Assembly: GCA_013364255.1 (NCBI GenBank)
Contig: CP054936.1
Location: 992,001 to 1,056,000, forward strand
Reading direction: 5' to 3'
Source: Streptomyces seoulensis
Lineage (GTDB): Bacteria; Actinomycetota; Actinomycetes; Streptomycetales; Streptomycetaceae
Length of the DNA: 64,000 bases
A program made the position numbers and the translations under genes. The notes under the pieces were generated by a model, which saw only the letters and a list, made by a program, of their open reading frames with translations, did not search any database and was not told the DNA's origin. This document shows positions 42,034 through 52,318 of this stretch, piece after piece. Numbering within the stretch: position 1 is the first letter of the stretch; every line of letters begins with the position of its first letter.

Positions 42034-43263
42034 TCAGCAGCTCTGCGGTGTCGAGCCGAGCGCCACGTCGTCGTACCAGAGGGTGTCGTCGCCCGTGCCG
42101 TAGCTCTCCCAGCCCAGCCGGAAGGTGGTGGGCCGGGGGGCGGTGGTGCGGCTGAGCCACTGGGCGTCGACGTCCTGGGTGGGGCTGCCGTCGACATGCA
42201 GCCCGGCGATCTGCTGGTCGTCCAGCCAGGTGTCCATGCTCTGCCGGGTGGTGTCGACGGAGAACCGCAGACACACCCAGCGGCCGGTGGGCAGCGGGGT
42301 GCTCAGCGCCACGCCCGCCGGGCTCTGCGCGGGCAGGGTCGCGTCGTCGGACTGGCGGTTCCACTGGAGGGCGCCGTTCTGGCCGCCCATCCTCAGGTCG
42401 CGCCCGCCGTCGCGCGCGTCGGCGAGGGTGAGCATCGCGATGTGCGCGGCGGGCAGCGGCGTGCTGTGCCGCACCCACACCCGGCCGTACACCACGGGGC
42501 CCACCGCGGAGACGTCCTTGGTGGTGGCCACGAAGACGTGGTTGCAGTAGCCGGCGGCTCCGTCCACCCGCACCGAGCGGCTCCCGGTGTGGGCGACCGA
42601 GGTGTCCACCGTCGCCTTGCCGGAGCCCGCGCAGTCGGGGGCCGCGACCGTCCAGTCGCCCGACGGCGCACTCCCGGCCTGGTCCTCGAAACCGGAGCAC
42701 ACCACCGCACCGCCGCACCCCGGCGTGGGAGTTCCGCCCGACGGCGTAGGAGTTCCGCCCGACGGCGTGGGCGACGGCGATCCGGGCGGCGGCCCCGAGG
42801 GCGTCGGGCTGCCCCCCGAACCCCCCGCGCACGAAACGCCGTTGAAGGTGAAGTCGGCGGGTGCGGGATTGGCGCCGGACCAGGTGCCCTGGAAGCCGAA
42901 ACTCGCGGCGGCGCCGGTGGCCAGTGTCCCGTTGTAGTCGAGACTGCCCGCGGTGACCGCCGCGCCGCTCTGGCTCACCCGGGCGTTCCACGCGGAGGTC
43001 ACCCGCTGACCCGCGCCGAACGTCCACCCCAGCTCCCAACCGCTCACCGCGGGCCCGAGGTTGGTCACTGACACCTGCGCCGTGAAGCCGCCCGGCCACT
43101 GGTCCGCCGTCCACGCCACCCGGCACACCGCGCCGCCGTCCGCCGCCCGAGCGGTGCCGCGCACCCCGTAGCCGGCGAGACACGCCAGCACGGTACCCAC
43201 CACGGCCAGGAGAGCCGCCACCCGTAACCCCCGCCTGCCCGGCGGCCGGACTGTCCTCGTCAT
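42034..43263 (-). CDS. secreted CBM2 protein with Cip1-like C-terminal domain
   Basis: The 409-residue product starts at MTRTVRP behind GAAGGAGAA. A signal peptide (about 14-38) is followed by a CBM2 (about 45-150: CRVAWTADQWPGGFTAQVSV, SGANPAPADFTFNG), a Gly-Ser-Pro-Thr linker (GGTPTPSGGTPTP), and a C-terminal domain (about 195-409). The latter reads VVCSGFEDQAGSAPSGDWTV, GYCNHVFV, WVRHSTPLPAAHIAMLTLAD, LRMGGQNGALQWNRQSDDAT. It resembles the fungal Cip1 cellulose-induced protein family, a jelly-roll linked to lyases; its activity is unsettled. A perfect CebR operator 60 bp upstream puts it in the cellobiose regulon. Confidence 0.8.
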   Translation of the reverse strand: MTRTVRPPGRRGLRVAALLAVVGTVLACLAGYGVRGTARAADGGAVCRVAWTADQWPGGFTAQVSVTNLGPAVSGWELGWTFGAGQRVTSAWNARVSQSGAAVTAGSLDYNGTLATGAAASFGFQGTWSGANPAPADFTFNGVSCAGGSGGSPTPSGPPPGSPSPTPSGGTPTPSGGTPTPGCGGAVVCSGFEDQAGSAPSGDWTVAAPDCAGSGKATVDTSVAHTGSRSVRVDGAAGYCNHVFVATTKDVSAVGPVVYGRVWVRHSTPLPAAHIAMLTLADARDGGRDLRMGGQNGALQWNRQSDDATLPAQSPAGVALSTPLPTGRWVCLRFSVDTTRQSMDTWLDDQQIAGLHVDGSPTQDVDAQWLSRTTAPRPTTFRLGWESYGTGDDTLWYDDVALGSTPQSC

Positions 43264-43323
43264 CGTCCGTTCTCCTTCCACCACGGGATCGGATGATCAG
43301 AGCATGACAAACAGAGGAAGTCA

Positions 43324-43337
43324 TGGGAGCGCTCCCA
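43324..43337. promoter_or_regulatory. CebR operator upstream of the Cip1-like gene
   Basis: TGGGAGCGCTCCCA, identical to the site upstream of the GH12 cellulase gene, lies 61 bp before the start at 43263 on the minus strand. The match is perfect at all 14 positions, and the flanks (A/T) continue the symmetry to 16 bp. Confidence 0.88.
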
Positions 43338-43482
43338 TAGACTTACGGTAGCGATCCGGAAGGCTGATGTAAACGGCTCACGAAGCCTCGGCCTCCGCAC
43401 AGCCGAGGGCCTCCGTGCAGCCGAAGGCCGCCGCGGTGCCGACGTCTCCGACGGTCACCGGGCGGCCGGGCTGACGGACTGA

Positions 43483-45306
<1,824 letters not shown>

Positions 45307-45350
45307 CCGACCGGGCAGCCGGGCCGATCGACCCCGCCGGGCCGACCGCG

Positions 45351-46031
45351 TCAGTTCGCCGGGGTGCCCGTCCGCCGCGTCAGGTGGGCGGGGGCCTCGG
45401 CGTCCTCGGGCAGCAGCGGGTCCGGCTCCAGCTCGCCCCACGTCGCACGCAACGGCAGGACGCCCGCCCACAGGCCGAGCCGGGCGTCCTCGCCGTCGCC
45501 GTCGTCCGGGCCGCCGGTGCGGATCTTGACGGACGCCTCGTCCAGCGGCAGGGCGAGCAGGGCCGTGGCGGCGAGTTCCCGGGCGCTGGGGCGGCGGGCG
45601 TAGTCCCACTGGCCGGGCGTGGCCTGCTCGGTCAGGCACCGCAGACCGGCTAGCTTCTCCTGCGGGTCCGTGACCGGGCGGGGGACGCCGAAGATCATGG
45701 CGCTGCGGTAGTTGACCCCGTGCTCGAAGACCGAGCGGGCCAGGACGAGACCGTCGACATGGGTGACCGTCACGCAGACCGTGGCGTCGGGCGACGCGAC
45801 CAGGCTGCGGCTGGCGACCGAGCCGTGGAAGTACAGGGTGCCGCCGTCGGAGCCGTACACGGTGGGCACCACCAGCTGGTTCCCGTCGACGGTGACGCCC
45901 AGGTGGCAGAGGAAACCGGCGGCGAGGATCGCGTCGAGCCGGTCGCGGTCGAGGCTGCCCTGCTGCCGCAGCCGACGGTGCCGGGTCCGCTCGGTGACCG
46001 TCAGCCGCCGCTCGGGGGAACCGGAGTCCAT
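45351..46031 (-). CDS. pyridoxamine 5'-phosphate oxidase family protein
   Basis: The 226-residue product is a flavin-type split-barrel (Pyridox_ox_2): RHRRLRQQGSLDRDRLDAIL, CHLGVTVDGNQLVVPTVYGS, GTLYFHGSVASRSLVASPDA, CVTVTHVDGLVLARSVFEHG. This subfamily binds FMN or F420 and includes reductases and nitroimidazole-resistance-like proteins. The ATG at 46031 (MDSGSPERRL) is favoured over 46091. Unlike the two PNPOx proteins near 49 and 51 kb, it is a long form and not their close paralogue. Confidence 0.85.
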   Translation of the reverse strand: MDSGSPERRLTVTERTRHRRLRQQGSLDRDRLDAILAAGFLCHLGVTVDGNQLVVPTVYGSDGGTLYFHGSVASRSLVASPDATVCVTVTHVDGLVLARSVFEHGVNYRSAMIFGVPRPVTDPQEKLAGLRCLTEQATPGQWDYARRPSARELAATALLALPLDEASVKIRTGGPDDGDGEDARLGLWAGVLPLRATWGELEPDPLLPEDAEAPAHLTRRTGTPAN

Positions 46032-46284
46032 GGGGAGCCGCCTCTCATATCCGGCGTGGAACAACGGCGACAACACTACTGTTTCCGTCACTTCGACGCC
46101 ATGAATCTACGTAAACCGTTGCTTCGAGCCAGTACGTCAACGAATTCCATCGCCCTCCTGACGTCACCGCCGTCCGGCCGGTACCGCGGGCCCTGTGCCT
46201 CTCTCCCTCGCCTGGTCGAGGCATCCCGGTGGTGCGACGCTGAGATGTGCAGGATGTCCGTCGAGAGGCAACCCGGGAGGGCCG

Positions 46285-47763
46285 ATGGGACGCGACGTCC
46301 CGGCGCTCGTCTTCACCCGTGAGGACCGCCGCCGCTACCGGATCAAGATGCAGGAGTGCCTCGACACCTTCGCTCAGATGCTGCGCGACGCACGGTTCGA
46401 TGCCGAGCGGCCGCAGGTCGGGCTGGAGATCGAACTGAACCTGGTCGACGGCCGGGCCGAGCCGACGATGCGCAATTGCGACGTACTGGAGGCGATCGCG
46501 GACCCCGCCTGGTCCACCGAGCTGGGCCGGTTCAACCTGGAGACCAACATTCCGCCGCGCCGGCTGACGGCGGGCGGCCCCGACGCCTGGGAGTCGGAGA
46601 TCCGCGCCGCGCTGAACCACGCCGACCACCGGGCCGGGACGGTCGGCGCCCACCTGATCATGATCGGCATCCTGCCGACGCTGCGGCAGGAGGACGTCGG
46701 CCACGCGGCGCTCTCGGAGAACCCGCGCTACCGGCTGCTCAACGACCAGGTCTTCGCCGCCCGGGGCGAGGACCTGCGCATCGAGGTGGACGGGGTGGAC
46801 CGGCTGCGGACGTACGCGGACACCATCACGCCGGAGGCCGCCTGCACCAGCACCCAGTTCCATCTCCAGGTCGCCCCGGAGGAGTTCGCCGGCTACTGGA
46901 ACGCGGCCCAGGCGGTGGCCGGCGTCCAGGTGGCGCTGGCGGCCAACTCGCCGTTCCTGTTCGGCAAGGAGCTGTGGCACGAGACACGTATTCCCTTGTT
47001 CGAACAGGCCACCGACACCCGCCCCGAGGAGATCAAGGTGCAGGGCGTGCGGCCCCGGGTGTGGTTCGGGGAGCGGTGGATCAACAGCGTCTTCGACCTC
47101 TTCGAGGAGAACCTGCGCTACTTCCCGGCCCTGCTCCCGCTCTGCGACGACCAGGACCCCGGGGAGACCCTGGACCGCGGCGACATCCCCGAACTGGGCG
47201 AACTGACCCTGCACAACGGCACCATCTACCGCTGGAACCGGCCGGTCTACGCCATCGCCCAGGACAAGCCGCACCTGAGGGTGGAGAACCGGGTGCTGCC
47301 CGCCGGACCGACCGTCGCCGACACCCTGGCCAACGGCGCCTTCTACTACGGGCTCACCCGCGCCCTGGTGGAGGAGGACCGGCCGGTGTGGTCGCGGATG
47401 TCCTTCTCGGCCGCCGAGGACAACCTGCACACGGCCGCCCGGCACGGCATCGAGGGACGGCTGTACTGGCCCGGCATGGGCGAGGTGCCGGTGCCCGAAC
47501 TCGTCCTGCGCCGGCTGCTGCCGATGGCGCACCGGGGACTGGAGCTGTCCGGCATGGACGACGCCTGGCGGGAGCCGCTGCTCGGCGTGATCGAGCAGCG
47601 GTGCGTGACCGGACGCAACGGGGCGGTCTGGCAGAAGGAGATGTTCCACCGCCTGGACGCCACCGCCCGCTCCGGCCGCCACGAGTCGCTGCGGCGGATG
47701 ACGGAGCAGTACATCGAGTACATGCACCTCAACGCCCCGGTCCACACCTGGCCGGTCGACTGA
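46285..47763 (+). CDS. glutamate-cysteine ligase (GCS2) family protein
   Basis: The 492-residue product starts behind GGGAGG. It belongs to the carboxylate-amine ligase/GCS2 group: VGLEIELNLVDGRAEPTMRN, LETNIPPRRLTAGGPDAWES, HLIMIGILPTLRQEDVGHAA, TSTQFHLQVAPEEFAGYWNA, RVENRVLPAGPTVADTLANG. Such enzymes join glutamate (or a similar acid) to an amine with ATP. The sequence is the long actinobacterial form, related to but not the ergothioneine EgtA. It is probably not the main mycothiol or glutathione enzyme. A hairpin terminator follows at 47791. Confidence 0.85.
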   Translation: MGRDVPALVFTREDRRRYRIKMQECLDTFAQMLRDARFDAERPQVGLEIELNLVDGRAEPTMRNCDVLEAIADPAWSTELGRFNLETNIPPRRLTAGGPDAWESEIRAALNHADHRAGTVGAHLIMIGILPTLRQEDVGHAALSENPRYRLLNDQVFAARGEDLRIEVDGVDRLRTYADTITPEAACTSTQFHLQVAPEEFAGYWNAAQAVAGVQVALAANSPFLFGKELWHETRIPLFEQATDTRPEEIKVQGVRPRVWFGERWINSVFDLFEENLRYFPALLPLCDDQDPGETLDRGDIPELGELTLHNGTIYRWNRPVYAIAQDKPHLRVENRVLPAGPTVADTLANGAFYYGLTRALVEEDRPVWSRMSFSAAEDNLHTAARHGIEGRLYWPGMGEVPVPELVLRRLLPMAHRGLELSGMDDAWREPLLGVIEQRCVTGRNGAVWQKEMFHRLDATARSGRHESLRRMTEQYIEYMHLNAPVHTWPVD

Positions 47764-47790
47764 CCCCGACACGGGGCCAATTCCACCCGC

Positions 47791-47822
47791 CGCAGGCCGT
47801 GACGGACAGGGGACGGCCTGCG
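47791..47822 (+). terminator. hairpin terminator after the GCS2-type gene
   Basis: CGCAGGCCGT (47791-47800) and ACGGCCTGCG (47813-47822) are perfect reverse complements around a 12-base loop, followed by TTGTTCCTATT. It lies 28 bp after the stop codon. Confidence 0.75.
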
Positions 47823-47873
47823 TTGTTCCTATTACCTGTTACCTGTCCGCAGCACACTCCCCGGAGCAGCAGC

Positions 47874-48425
47874 ATGGACCCCTCGCCCCGCACCGCTGCC
47901 GTACCCCGCCCGCACCGGGGCGGCCGGGTCTGGCTGCCGCCCGAGCAGTACGCGGAGACGGTGATGAAGGCGACCGGCTTCTCCGCCGTCCTCCTCACCG
48001 ACGAGTGCGACCGGCCCGTCCAACTGCACTCCGTCTACAGCCCGACCCACCCGTGGCAGCTGGCGGGCGGCACCATGGACCCCGGGGAGCGCCCCTGGCA
48101 GACGGCCGTCCGGGAGTGCCGCGAGGAGACCGGCATCACGGTGGCCGGGCCGCCGCGGCTCCTCGCGACGGTGTTCGGGCTGCCGGGCGCGGAGTGGCCG
48201 TACAGCACGATGGGCACGGTCTTCGACGGCGGGCGGCTCACCGGGGAGCAGATCCGCGGCATCGTCCTGGACCCCGAGGAGCACGACGAGGTGCGGGTCC
48301 TGCCGTTGCGGGAGTGGCGGTCGCTGATGCCGCCGCGGGACTTCGAGCGGCTGGAGGCCGTGATGGAGGCCCGCCGGACGGGTGTGGCCGCCTACTTCGA
48401 CACCTGGGACTGGGACCAGGAGTGA
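47874..48425 (+). CDS. NUDIX hydrolase
   Basis: The 183-residue product has the NUDIX box GGTMDPGERPWQTAVREC followed by REETGIT (about 64-87). The N-terminal VWLPPEQYAETVMKATGFSA and C-terminal VRVLPLREWRSLMPPRDFER match a common Streptomyces subgroup. It hydrolyses a nucleoside-diphosphate-linked compound; substrate unknown. The start at 47874 follows GGAGCAGCAGC. It is convergent with the VOC gene, with 22 bp between. Confidence 0.85.
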   Translation: MDPSPRTAAVPRPHRGGRVWLPPEQYAETVMKATGFSAVLLTDECDRPVQLHSVYSPTHPWQLAGGTMDPGERPWQTAVRECREETGITVAGPPRLLATVFGLPGAEWPYSTMGTVFDGGRLTGEQIRGIVLDPEEHDEVRVLPLREWRSLMPPRDFERLEAVMEARRTGVAAYFDTWDWDQE

Positions 48426-48447
48426 GCGGCGTGCGGTGTAGGCGGGG

Positions 48448-48993
48448 TCAGGGGCGCCGGCGGCGGCGTGAGGTGTGCTCCTCGTAGGGCTGGGGGTCCG
48501 GGTAGGTGATCAGTTCGAGGGTGCTGCCCCATGGGGTGTGCGTGTAGACCATGCGGTTGCGCGGGCCCGCCTCCGGCCCGGGCAGCGGGCCGGGTTCGGA
48601 CAGGGCGCGGCCGCCCGCCGCCTCGACGCGGGCGACGGCGTGTTCGAGGTCGTCGACGTAGACGGCGAGGTGCTGCCAGCCGAGGTCGCACGGCAGTGCC
48701 GGGGGCCGCTGCTCCAGCGCGTCGAACTCGAAGAGTTCGAGGCCGGGGCCGTGCGGCAGGGACAGCATCCGGATCGCCCGCTGGGCGGTGCCCGGCGGCA
48801 CACCGAGCCGCTGTTCCATCGCGGCCCCGCTGTTCGGCCCGTCCGCCCGGCGCAGGGTGTCGTAGAGCACCTCGGCGCCCAGGGCCCGGGTGAAGAAGTC
48901 GGTCGCGGCCTCGATGTCGGGCACGGTGACGCCGACGTGGTCGATCCCGCGTACGGGGGGCCGCCCGGGGGCGGGGGCGCGGCTGCTGTCCAT
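48448..48993 (-). CDS. VOC family (glyoxalase-fold) protein
   Basis: The 181-residue product has paired beta-alpha-beta-beta-beta modules: VRGIDHVGVTVPDIEAATDF, RMLSLPHGPGLELFEF, GWQHLAVYVDDLEHAVARVE, and WGSTLELITYPDPQPYEE. His and Glu residues in the expected metal positions (DHVGV, ELFEF, QHLAV, LELIT) suggest a metal-dependent enzyme, such as a dioxygenase or epimerase. The start ATG at 48993 lies close to the divergent PNPOx gene (49088), and a GGGCCGATCGGCCC palindrome lies between. Confidence 0.82.
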   Translation of the reverse strand: MDSSRAPAPGRPPVRGIDHVGVTVPDIEAATDFFTRALGAEVLYDTLRRADGPNSGAAMEQRLGVPPGTAQRAIRMLSLPHGPGLELFEFDALEQRPPALPCDLGWQHLAVYVDDLEHAVARVEAAGGRALSEPGPLPGPEAGPRNRMVYTHTPWGSTLELITYPDPQPYEEHTSRRRRRP

Positions 48994-49038
48994 TCCCCCA
49001 CCGTCGCATCCGCCGCGACCGGCCCGGTACCCGAAGGG

Positions 49039-49052
49039 GGGCCGATCGGCCC
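49039..49052. promoter_or_regulatory. OsdR/DevR-type palindrome
   Basis: GGGCCGATCGGCCC is a perfect 14-bp palindrome 36 bp upstream of the PNPOx gene at 49088 and 46 bp from the divergent VOC start. The same core occurs upstream of the DevR-like regulator gene (54927). DevR/DosR-family regulators bind GGG-CCC palindromes of this size. Confidence 0.6.
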
Positions 49053-49087
49053 TAACCATCGGTGCGGCGGCTGGGGACGATGGAGGG

Positions 49088-49513
49088 ATGCTGACGAACG
49101 ACGGCTTTCGCTCCCTGGACCGGCCGGAGTGCCTGCGCCTGCTGGCCGAGGTGCCGGTCGGCCGGGTGGTGTACACCCGGCAGGCGCTGCCCGCCGTACT
49201 GCCGGTGAACTTCGCCTTGGACCCGGACTCGTCCGTGCTGCTGCGCACCTCGGCCGGTTCCGACCTGGTGCGCGCGGTCGACGGGGTCGTGGTCGCCTTC
49301 GAGGCGGACGCGTTCGACGCGCGGAGCCGGTCCGGCTGGAGCGTGGTCGTCACCGGGCAGGCCGGCGTCGTCACCGATCCGGCCGAGCACGAGCGTCTGC
49401 TGCGGACCGGGCCGCACTCCTGGATGCCCATCAGGGACGACGTGTTCATCAGGATCGAGTCCGCGATGGTCACCGGCCGCGAACTCGTGGACCTGCGCAG
49501 CACGGCGGGCTGA
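49088..49513 (+). CDS. PNPOx-fold protein, DosR-regulon type
   Basis: The 141-residue product is a split-barrel flavin-binding protein: GFRSLDRPECLRLLAEVPVG, RVVYTRQALPAVLPVNFALD, DLVRAVDGVVVAFEADAFDA. It is a close paralogue of the product at 51254-51694 (shared RPECLRLLA, PVGRVV, ALPAVLPVNF). Such small proteins are members of the dormancy (DosR-like) regulon in mycobacteria and Streptomyces. A GGGCCGATCGGCCC element just upstream fits control by the linked response regulator. The start follows GGAGGG. Confidence 0.85.
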   Translation: MLTNDGFRSLDRPECLRLLAEVPVGRVVYTRQALPAVLPVNFALDPDSSVLLRTSAGSDLVRAVDGVVVAFEADAFDARSRSGWSVVVTGQAGVVTDPAEHERLLRTGPHSWMPIRDDVFIRIESAMVTGRELVDLRSTAG

Positions 49514-49551
49514 GCCCGGCGCCCGGCGGCGTGGGAACCGGTGCCGCCGGG

Positions 49552-49836
49552 TCAGCCGGTCGCCTGCTCGGGCAGCAGCCGTACGGCGGGCTCCCAGCCC
49601 AAGTGCGCTGCGGCCACCCGCAGGTTGAGGACGGCCGCGCCCACCGCCAGGTGCTGGGCGCGCTGTCGCGGATCGGACAGGGGCAACCGTCGCGCCCGGT
49701 CGGCACGGACGTGGATCGAGCAGGTGTCCGGCTCCAGGCCGAACCGCCAGGGCTGGGTGTTGTGCATCGACGGCGCCGCCACGGCCGCGTACAGCAGGTT
49801 CTCCACGGCTGTCGCGTCGACTTCCGGTGTCCGCAT
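49552..49836 (-). pseudogene. truncated nitroreductase (Acg-like) N-terminal fragment
   Basis: The frame encodes only 94 residues: VENLLYAAVAAPSMHNTQPW then RFGLEPDTCSIHVRADRARR and QHLAVGAAVLNLRVAAAHLG. These match the first third of Acg-family FMN nitroreductases, which normally have about 320-330 residues. A TGA follows ATG and 38 bp later the convergent PNPOx gene ends, so the missing two thirds are absent, not just out of frame. Acg is a DosR-regulon protein in M. tuberculosis. A shortened functional form cannot be excluded. Confidence 0.7.
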
Positions 49837-50508
49837 GCCGGCTCCTTCACGCACTCCCACGGCTTTGGTTCCACCGCCACTCTGCGCCGCCGCGTCCGTG
49901 CGGGGCGAGGGCTCAGCGGTCCTCTCGCGGGGCCGCAGGTCCCGGGACCGACGGGGCCGCCGTCGGGAGGGGCGGGAGTCGTCCGCGGCCGTGCGCGCGA
50001 GGCAGGTCGTATCGTTCGCGGCCGCCGGACGCCGAGGACAGGTGCGTCCGGCCGGGCGGGAGTCAGGGCAGACGTGGCCGCCGGCGGCCGGACGGGGACC
50101 GAACCGGAGGACGACACAGGCGCCACGCCGCGCCCGTCCGGCTTGGGACGGGGGATGCCGGGCCGGTCGGGGATGCGGTGGTGCGTGCGCTGCCTCCGAT
50201 TCGATCAATCTCACCGTACGCCGCGCGGGCGGTGCGGTCACAGCGCCGAGCGGCCCCGGCCACAGGGCCGTTGGTCCCGAGCGGGCCCGTCCCGAACACC
50301 TCGTACGGGCCCCGGTCCGCACGGAGGGCGGGCTTCCGCACACCCGGGGGTCAGCCTGCGGGCGCATGCTCGCGGTGGCCGTACGACTCCGGTCCGACGG
50401 GCGTTGACCTCCGTGGGCTGACGCGTCCGGCACATCCGGTCCGCAGGATGACACCAGCCGAGGCGGCGACCCGCCGCCGCGCGCACCTCGCGACGACTGG
50501 AGACTTCT
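49837..50508. other. 670-bp region without a supported gene
   Basis: No frame has family resemblance. It contains a perfect palindrome GGTCCCGGGACC at 49938-49949, about 100 bp upstream of the nitroreductase fragment and close to the DosR-box core GGGAC/GTCCC. Another part reads TTCGATCAATCTCACCGTAC, locally richer in A+T, near 50200. It may be decayed coding DNA. Confidence 0.45.
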
Positions 50509-51210
50509 GTGAGTCCTGTACGTCCTTTACGTCCTGTACGCACCGCGAGCACCGTACGTCTCGCGCGTTCCCCCCGGCACACCCGCAAGGTCGTGGTCGT
50601 GGTCGTGTCCCTGGCCGTGGCGGTCGCGGCCACCGCGATCACCGGCGTCACCGTGGCGTCCGGCGGTCCGCGGGAACGGCCGGTGCGGGCGAGCGTCACC
50701 GGGTCCGCCGAGTTCCGGCTGCCCTACCTGGCCGACGACGACGTCCGTTCGCTGACGTTCGACGCGTACGCCGCCCCCTTCAGCCGGCCGATCCCCGGCC
50801 TGCCCGGGACCGGCGGGCTGCCGACCGACGCACGCGGCACGGTGAAGGTCTCGCACTACTCGGCGCGTGAGCACATCACCTACACCGCCGAGGGCGCGGT
50901 CGACTGTCTGGTGACCGCGCCCGGCTCCGCCTCCCTGACCGCGGTCATCACCAAGGTGAGCCCCGGAGGGCCGCACTGGCTGGGCGAGCGGATGGGGTTC
51001 AGCGTGTACGACGGCGGCACGGACGAGCGGGGGAGGGCCTCGGGGGACCGAGTCGGGTACTCCTGGGACGACACGGTGAACTGGACCACCGGCACGCCGC
51101 GGCACGAGGACGCGGTGAACTCCTGCATGGCGCCCGCCCCGTTCGCGCCCGTCACCGAGGGCGGGTACCGGGTCCGGCACGCCGACCTGCCGAACTGGCC
51201 GACGAACTGA
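50509..51210 (+). CDS. hypothetical secreted or membrane-anchored protein (233 aa)
   Basis: The GTG start gives a basic N-terminus and a strong hydrophobic segment (VVVVVVSLAVAVAATAITGV, about 28-48), then about 185 residues outside. The exported part contains YLADDDVRSLTFDAYAAPFS, KVSHYSAREHITYTAEGAVD and RVGYSWDDTVNWTTGTP with two Cys (DCLV, NSCM). I do not recognise the family. It lies within the redox/dormancy gene group but nothing ties it to that function. Confidence 0.75.
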   Translation: MSPVRPLRPVRTASTVRLARSPRHTRKVVVVVVSLAVAVAATAITGVTVASGGPRERPVRASVTGSAEFRLPYLADDDVRSLTFDAYAAPFSRPIPGLPGTGGLPTDARGTVKVSHYSAREHITYTAEGAVDCLVTAPGSASLTAVITKVSPGGPHWLGERMGFSVYDGGTDERGRASGDRVGYSWDDTVNWTTGTPRHEDAVNSCMAPAPFAPVTEGGYRVRHADLPNWPTN

Positions 51211-51253
51211 GCCGAGGTGACGAAGCGGCCCGAAGTGACGAACCGGGCCGGGG

Positions 51254-51694
51254 TCAGAAGAAGCGTCCGAGGCCGTACGCGGTGAGGCCGCCGACGAGTT
51301 CGCGGCCCGTGACGAGCTCCGGCTCGATCCGGACGAACACCTCCCGCGGCGAGGGCGCCCAGGAACACGGCACGTCACGGTCCAGGCGGCGCCGCTCGCC
51401 GGCGTCGCCCACCACCGAGGCGGTGCCGGTGACCACGACGCTCCACCCGGAGTGGGCCGCCGCGTCCACCTCGTCGGCCTCGAAGGCGACGATCGCGCCG
51501 TCGACCGCGCGGACCAGCCCGGAATCCGCGGCCGTGCGCAGCACCACCGACCCGTCGTCGTCCAGCCAGAAGTTGACCGGGAGCACGGCGGGCAGGGCAT
51601 GACGCGTGTGGACCACACGGCCCACCGGCGCCTTGGCCAGCAGCCGCAGGCACTCCGGTCGTTCGAGTTCGCGGAATCCGTCGTTGCGGTACAT
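51254..51694 (-). CDS. PNPOx-fold protein, paralogue of the 49-kb gene
   Basis: The 146-residue product has the same split-barrel pattern: GFRELERPECLRLLAKAPVG, RVVHTRHALPAVLPVNFWLD, LVRAVDGAIVAFEADEVDAA. High similarity to the 49088-49513 product suggests a local duplication. It is in line with, and downstream of, the kinase/regulator pair, but 620 bp of non-coding DNA separates them. Likely DosR-like regulon member. Confidence 0.85.
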   Translation of the reverse strand: MYRNDGFRELERPECLRLLAKAPVGRVVHTRHALPAVLPVNFWLDDDGSVVLRTAADSGLVRAVDGAIVAFEADEVDAAAHSGWSVVVTGTASVVGDAGERRRLDRDVPCSWAPSPREVFVRIEPELVTGRELVGGLTAYGLGRFF

Positions 51695-52010
51695 CAGCGG
51701 GTCCGTCTCTCCACCTCGTACGGCCACCGCGGCCGTTTCGCCTGTCCCCCACATCCTCGGCGCCCGCGGCCCGCCGGACGAGGGCCGTGGGTCCCGTCCG
51801 GCGCGGAGAACGGCCCGGTCCCGGCGTCGCCGGAGCGCCGGTCGCGGCCGGTGGTCCCGTCGGGACGGGCCCGTCCGGCCCCTGTCCCACCGCGCCCGCC
51901 GCCGGAACATTCGCGGGCAGGGACCGAGGAGGTGGGGCCGTGCGCGGCAGCAGGGTCACGAGGACCGGCGCGGGCATCGGGAAGGCGTCCGCGCGGCGGG
52001 CGGCGGGGCG

Positions 52011-52205
52011 ACGAGCGGCGGGGCCGTCTTCTTCGGCGCGTCGGCCGCGCTCGGGCCGGCCGCGCTCGTCCACGGGGCCGCCGCCGTGCCGCGCCGGCGG
52101 CTCGGCCGGCGGCGCGCGGAGCGGTGGGCCACGGAGTGGGACCTGACCGGCCCCAGATGGGACCAGAAGACGGGCGGAGACAGACGGGACGAGGCGGGAG
52201 GCTGA
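52011..52205 (+). pseudogene. possible remnant of an Rv1733c-family membrane protein
   Basis: One frame reads GGAVFFGASAALGPAALVHG, then RRRLGRRRAERWATEWDLTG and PRWDQKTGG. The hydrophobic stretch followed by RRR...W..EW...GPRW is the C-terminal signature of Rv1733c-type proteins, which are DosR-regulon members. Upstream sequence in any frame lacks the N-terminal part. The rest of the 620-bp gap (51695-52318) shows no gene. Tentative. Confidence 0.4.
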
Positions 52206-52234
52206 GGGCTGAGGGCTGAGGGCTGAGGGCTGAG
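52200..52234. repeat. 7-bp tandem repeat GGCTGAG x5
   Basis: Five perfect units of GGCTGAG run from 52200 to 52234, at the end of the possible Rv1733c remnant and 85 bp from the histidine-kinase stop. A 7-bp period is not codon-phased, so slippage here would change frame. Confidence 0.85.
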
Positions 52235-52318
52235 GCGGACGCGACGGGGCGCACGAATGGGGCGTACGCCGGTGCGAGGGGGCGGTGGCTCCGCGCGCCG
52301 CCCCGCGGCCCCGTGGTC

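Noticed and set aside
45351..46031. Third PNPOx paralogue belonging to the 49-51 kb stress locus
   Set aside because: It is a longer form with different signature motifs and no shared palindrome upstream.
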